Assembly: GCA_011800805.1 (NCBI GenBank)
Contig: MPNW01000218.1
Location: 52,285-116,284, forward strand
DNA: 64,000 nt
Direction: 5' to 3'
Source of the DNA: Hirudo medicinalis
Lineage: Eukaryota > Annelida > Clitellata > Hirudinida > Hirudinidae
Below, in pieces: positions 61,344-64,000 of this stretch. A program made the translations under genes and the position numbers. The notes beneath the pieces are model-generated. The model was not told the origin of the DNA. It saw nothing but the letters and a program-made list of their open reading frames with translations, and did no database searches. The stretch's first letter is position 1. The number at the start of each line of letters is the position of its first letter.

Positions 61344-62983
61344 CATCATCATCATCATCATCATCATCATTAGAAATATTATTTATTAAAGAATTATACC
61401 TTAATCGAGTAAAGTTTGCGATAATGTTCAATTACCCGAAGGGTGCTTTTTGAAAACTTCGACGACATCGTCTATCGCTGGAATGGACTTTTCCAGTTCG
61501 TCTGGAAGTCCACCATTTTGTATGACTTTGTATTTTGGATAGTGGAAAGGCTCGGAGACAACTGATTGGTTGAATTTCACTTCTACAATAGAAACAAATT
61601 TTTTTTATATATTTATATTGATATTCACTTGAAAAATGCGTTGTTAAAATCTGATATGTAAAAATGTTTAATTGTACTTTTAACCTTTCAACGGTTTCGA
61701 CTCGATGTTTTCGCTGCATTGGGAGCTTCAATTAAATATAGGAATGGTTCTATTAATACCAAATGTTAAAAAATATAGGTACGCGCTTTTTGAGTGCGAA
61801 AAACAACAATCGAGTTCAATTTTCGCTGCATTGGGAGCTTCAATTAAATATAGGAATGGTTCTATTAATACCAAATGTTAAAAAATATAGGTACGCGCTT
61901 TTTCAGTACGAAAAACAACAATCAAGTTCACAGCATGAGTTTATCAAAATCATTATATTGCTGAGCCTACGCAAACAAGTTCTTAGTAAACAACCAAACA
62001 ATATTTTCCGGTTCGTCACAACAACAAATTTTATGTGTGAAATTGTCCATATGGACTTCCAAGCCAATATTTAGATATTAAGTCCTACGATCAACTTTTT
62101 CCACAATCCAATTATCAAACATAGCTGAACATAATATCGTTTAAAAATAGTTAAGCAGATTTTTCTGATAATTATGACTACAATTAAATTATAATAGTGT
62201 CAACTATATCGTTCGTATCGAACCCTGGTAAATTCAATAATATTTTACCAGAACCAATCCTCCGGCATCACGAACTCTTTGATAACTCTACTATTTCGCA
62301 CTTCATCATTGGATAGCAGTTGGTTGATGAGCTTTTCTAGCCTCTCCAGAATGTCGGATTTCGCTTAAAAACAAATTAATTAATAAATGCATAGCTTAAA
62401 CATTTAAGATGATAAAAATGTAGCCGCATGATATAAACTTTATGAATCTATAAAATCGGCTGTAATCACTGCGAAATGTGACGTTTACCGAGAAGTTTTT
62501 TGATCTTGTCCTGAATTTCAATGATTTCTTTAAGAGAGCGTTCCTTAGCGTACTTTTTAATAGCTTTCTGAAAGACGGAATGAACTATCAGACACCATAT
62601 TAAACCAGCCAAACATTTGGCCTGGGATGAGTAAAAGAAAAAAAATCTGATCAAAATATTCTGTAGTTCGGGTTCAGGATCTATATTAATTCTATAAAAA
62701 AAAAACCCAAAACTCGCCCTTAGTTCTTCCAAGTCCTGCTGACTTCTCTTGACGGTGTAAATGCTTCCATTATTTATTACAACCTTTATTTCGTACACCT
62801 GAAATAGTGAATATGCTAATTAGAGCAATGCTATTTCCGAGTTATTTCATTTTTGAGTCTTATCTTATATTGTAAAGATTAAACTCTCACGATTTTCTTG
62901 TTTTTCGTTAAGGTTTTCCCTTCGACAGCCAAGTGAGCTAACTCCGATTGGCAAAAGTTCTCGTGGCAGAATTCCTTAATCAT
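60398..62983 (-). CDS. ncf1: NADPH oxidase organizer, p47phox/NOXO1-like (PX-SH3-SH3)
   Basis: p47phox and NOXO1 bring p67phox/NOXA1 to membrane-bound NOX enzymes to switch on superoxide production. Nine exons on the minus strand: 62983-62891, 62798-62718, 62567-62489, 62363-62249, 61713-61685, 61582-61436, 61204-61094, 60936-60819, 60506-60398; all phases agree, giving 293 aa (human p47phox 390). Residues ~10-115 read as a PX domain (VYEIKVVINNGSIYTVKRSQ, LINQLLSNDEVRNSRVIKEF). Two SH3 domains follow: ~147-203 (DDVVEVFKKHPSGWWQI, CFPSSYLKPE) and ~220-273 (QVFVAKKSYEACNDDEISF, HMRYDGWWMVEIEDKSGLAP). The double SGWW/DGWW pattern matches the tandem SH3 of p47phox. Intron 2 fits only with a GC donor (GGGCGAGT). 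The tail after the second SH3 is only ~20 residues. NOXO1 versus p47phox identity is open. Confidence 0.85.
60547..60632. repeat. ~32-bp tandem repeat in organizer last intron
   Basis: Two full copies and a partial third of TATATGTTTAATTCTTATAT plus TTATTAATTTTT. Confidence 0.85.
61310..61376. repeat. (ATT)n/(ATC)n microsatellite in organizer intron 6
   Basis: ATT array followed by ATC array; it causes poly-Ile/Leu/Ser frames with no meaning. Confidence 0.9.
61708..61931. repeat. 112-bp tandem duplication spanning a 3' splice site
   Basis: Units 61708-61819 and 61820-61931 differ at about four positions. Each contains, on the minus strand, the acceptor AATGCAG and the first six bases of organizer exon 5 (CGAAAA). 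The rest is intron 4. Confidence 0.92.
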
Positions 62984-63685
62984 ATCCAAACCGAAACCTT
63001 CGATATATATTTCGAATTAAATGTTCTTTTTCCAATTTTTGTATTGAAAATTATAAATATCACGTCTGATATTCTTTATAATAAGTACGCCTCTAAAACC
63101 GGTAGCAAGATTCCTTTAGACTCGAAATGACCTCGTATTATAGGTACATTTAACTCTTTTTTAACAATCGCCTTCACTGTCAAGGTTCAGCTTATTCGTG
63201 AACAAGCTTATTCGGGAAGTTACGTCAGCTAAGAGATCGAAAGAAAAGAGAGTTCTGACTAAATCAGGACTCCGGCAGCTTAATATCATTTGCTTGGCTT
63301 ATGAATAGCCATAAAACCGATATGCCCACACGCGCGTGGGTAGCGCGCCCCCAAAGACAAAAAAATGAATACAATCGATGTAGCTAAAATGTTTTGCTCT
63401 TCATCTAAAGTCATTTGCTCAGTTCCTTGACTCAAAAATCGCAAGAGCTCCGTTCTCCAACATGAAACCAAAAACAGCACGAACTCCTAATGCTCCAAAG
63501 TCACTTCCTTGCAACGGAAATGATCAAAACCTCTCCAAAGGATCTATTTTTTAAATGTTTTTATTTCATAAGTGTTTTCAAGACCAATGATGAACAGTGA
63601 GTGAATGAGCTTAATTCTCAACAGTATTTTTGAACAAACAAATTTAATTCCACCCTCTAATGCAACGATTATGACGAAGGGGCAC
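62984..63685. other. organizer promoter side and 3' flank of the right-edge gene
   Basis: No coding exon recognised. It should hold the 5' UTR and promoter of the organizer gene (minus) and 3' UTR of the gene at the right edge. Confidence 0.4.
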
Positions 63686-63697
63686 TTCAGGACCGAA

Positions 63698-64000
63698 CTA
63701 GAGGCCACCTTGGGTTTTCGATCGGGTCCTGAGGCCAGGTGTGGTTTGTGTGCTCGAAGACACTCTTGGGGCTGTTAGTTTTTTTCTCCTCAATTTGGTC
63801 GGCAGATGGGCAGCTGAGGAAAATTAAAAAGTGGTTGATAAACAATCATCTGAACTGATCATCTGATCTTTCTTAACATCCAATTGAATTTTGAGCTACT
63901 ACCAGCCAAAATAAACCGACCTCTAGCAGAAGGGGAACGGGTCAGGACGGGTGTCCGATTGGTCGCAGCTGCCGCCGTTTTCTTTTTCTTGGGAGAAGAT
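63698..64000 (-). CDS. 3' end of an unidentified basic protein (partial)
   Basis: Two minus-strand exons, 64000-63921 and 63813-63698, join across GTCGGT/CTCAG in one open frame of about 64 codons to TAG. The sequence is rich in Lys, Arg, Ser, Thr and Pro (KKKKTAAAATNRTPVLTRS, then TKLRRKKLTAP and TTPGLRTRSKTQGGL), like a nuclear, phosphorylated linker. The TPGLRT motif recalls borealin, but this is a guess. A donor-like AAG|GTGGCC just before the stop could instead splice to a further exon, and the second exon is also open in another frame. The gene continues beyond the window. Confidence 0.4.

Overview
This window is nuclear DNA from an animal. Protein-coding genes are broken by many short spliceosomal introns (about 60 to 1600 bp) in AT-rich DNA full of ATT, GAT and CAT microsatellites. 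The species cannot be named from sequence alone. A NADPH-oxidase organizer with PX and two SH3 domains, a muscarinic-type receptor, short introns and tRNA-derived SINEs fit an invertebrate such as a tunicate or another non-vertebrate deuterostome; that placement is inference.

Layout, left to right: mitochondrial uncoupling protein (352-2691, +); a tRNA-Glu-like relic (~2979-3049, -); SRP19 (3676-6197, +) with a hAT-like MITE in its last intron; about 4 kb of tandem repeats; an unrecognised type I membrane protein (10306-11411, +); PIGH (12637-13995, -) head-to-head with AP2S1 (14625-15319, +); ABHD12 (16279-19990, -); a muscarinic-like GPCR (20851-22147, +); BET1 (22418-23261, +); NUP50 (23939-26649, +); profilin (28062-29972, -); 3 kb with no clear gene; a pogo/POGK-type transposase-derived gene (33057-34380, -); aprataxin (34581-36064, -); AP-1 gamma-adaptin (36994-44482, +); an ELOVL4-type elongase (46607-49974, +); a shortened RRP5/PDCD11 (52546-56200, +); DHDDS (56870-59450, +); a p47phox/NOXO1-like organizer (60398-62983, -); and the 3' end of one more minus-strand gene at the right edge.

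The genes are mostly unrelated housekeeping loci and form no pathway cluster. Themes recur: secretory and Golgi traffic (SRP19, BET1, AP1G1, AP2S1), ER lipid and glycan synthesis (PIGH, ELOVL, DHDDS, ABHD12), nuclear functions (NUP50, APTX, RRP5). Exons were joined by hand using GT/GC-AG sites, reading phase and remembered family alignments; no search was run.

The most unusual points are an RRP5 with only six S1 domains joined straight to the HAT repeats, an intact pogo-type ORF whose third catalytic Asp is Ser, a muscarinic-like receptor with several changed ligand-pocket positions, a short p47phox-like protein without the C-terminal regulatory tail and with a duplicated 3' splice site, and a SINE family whose tail occurs in five introns.
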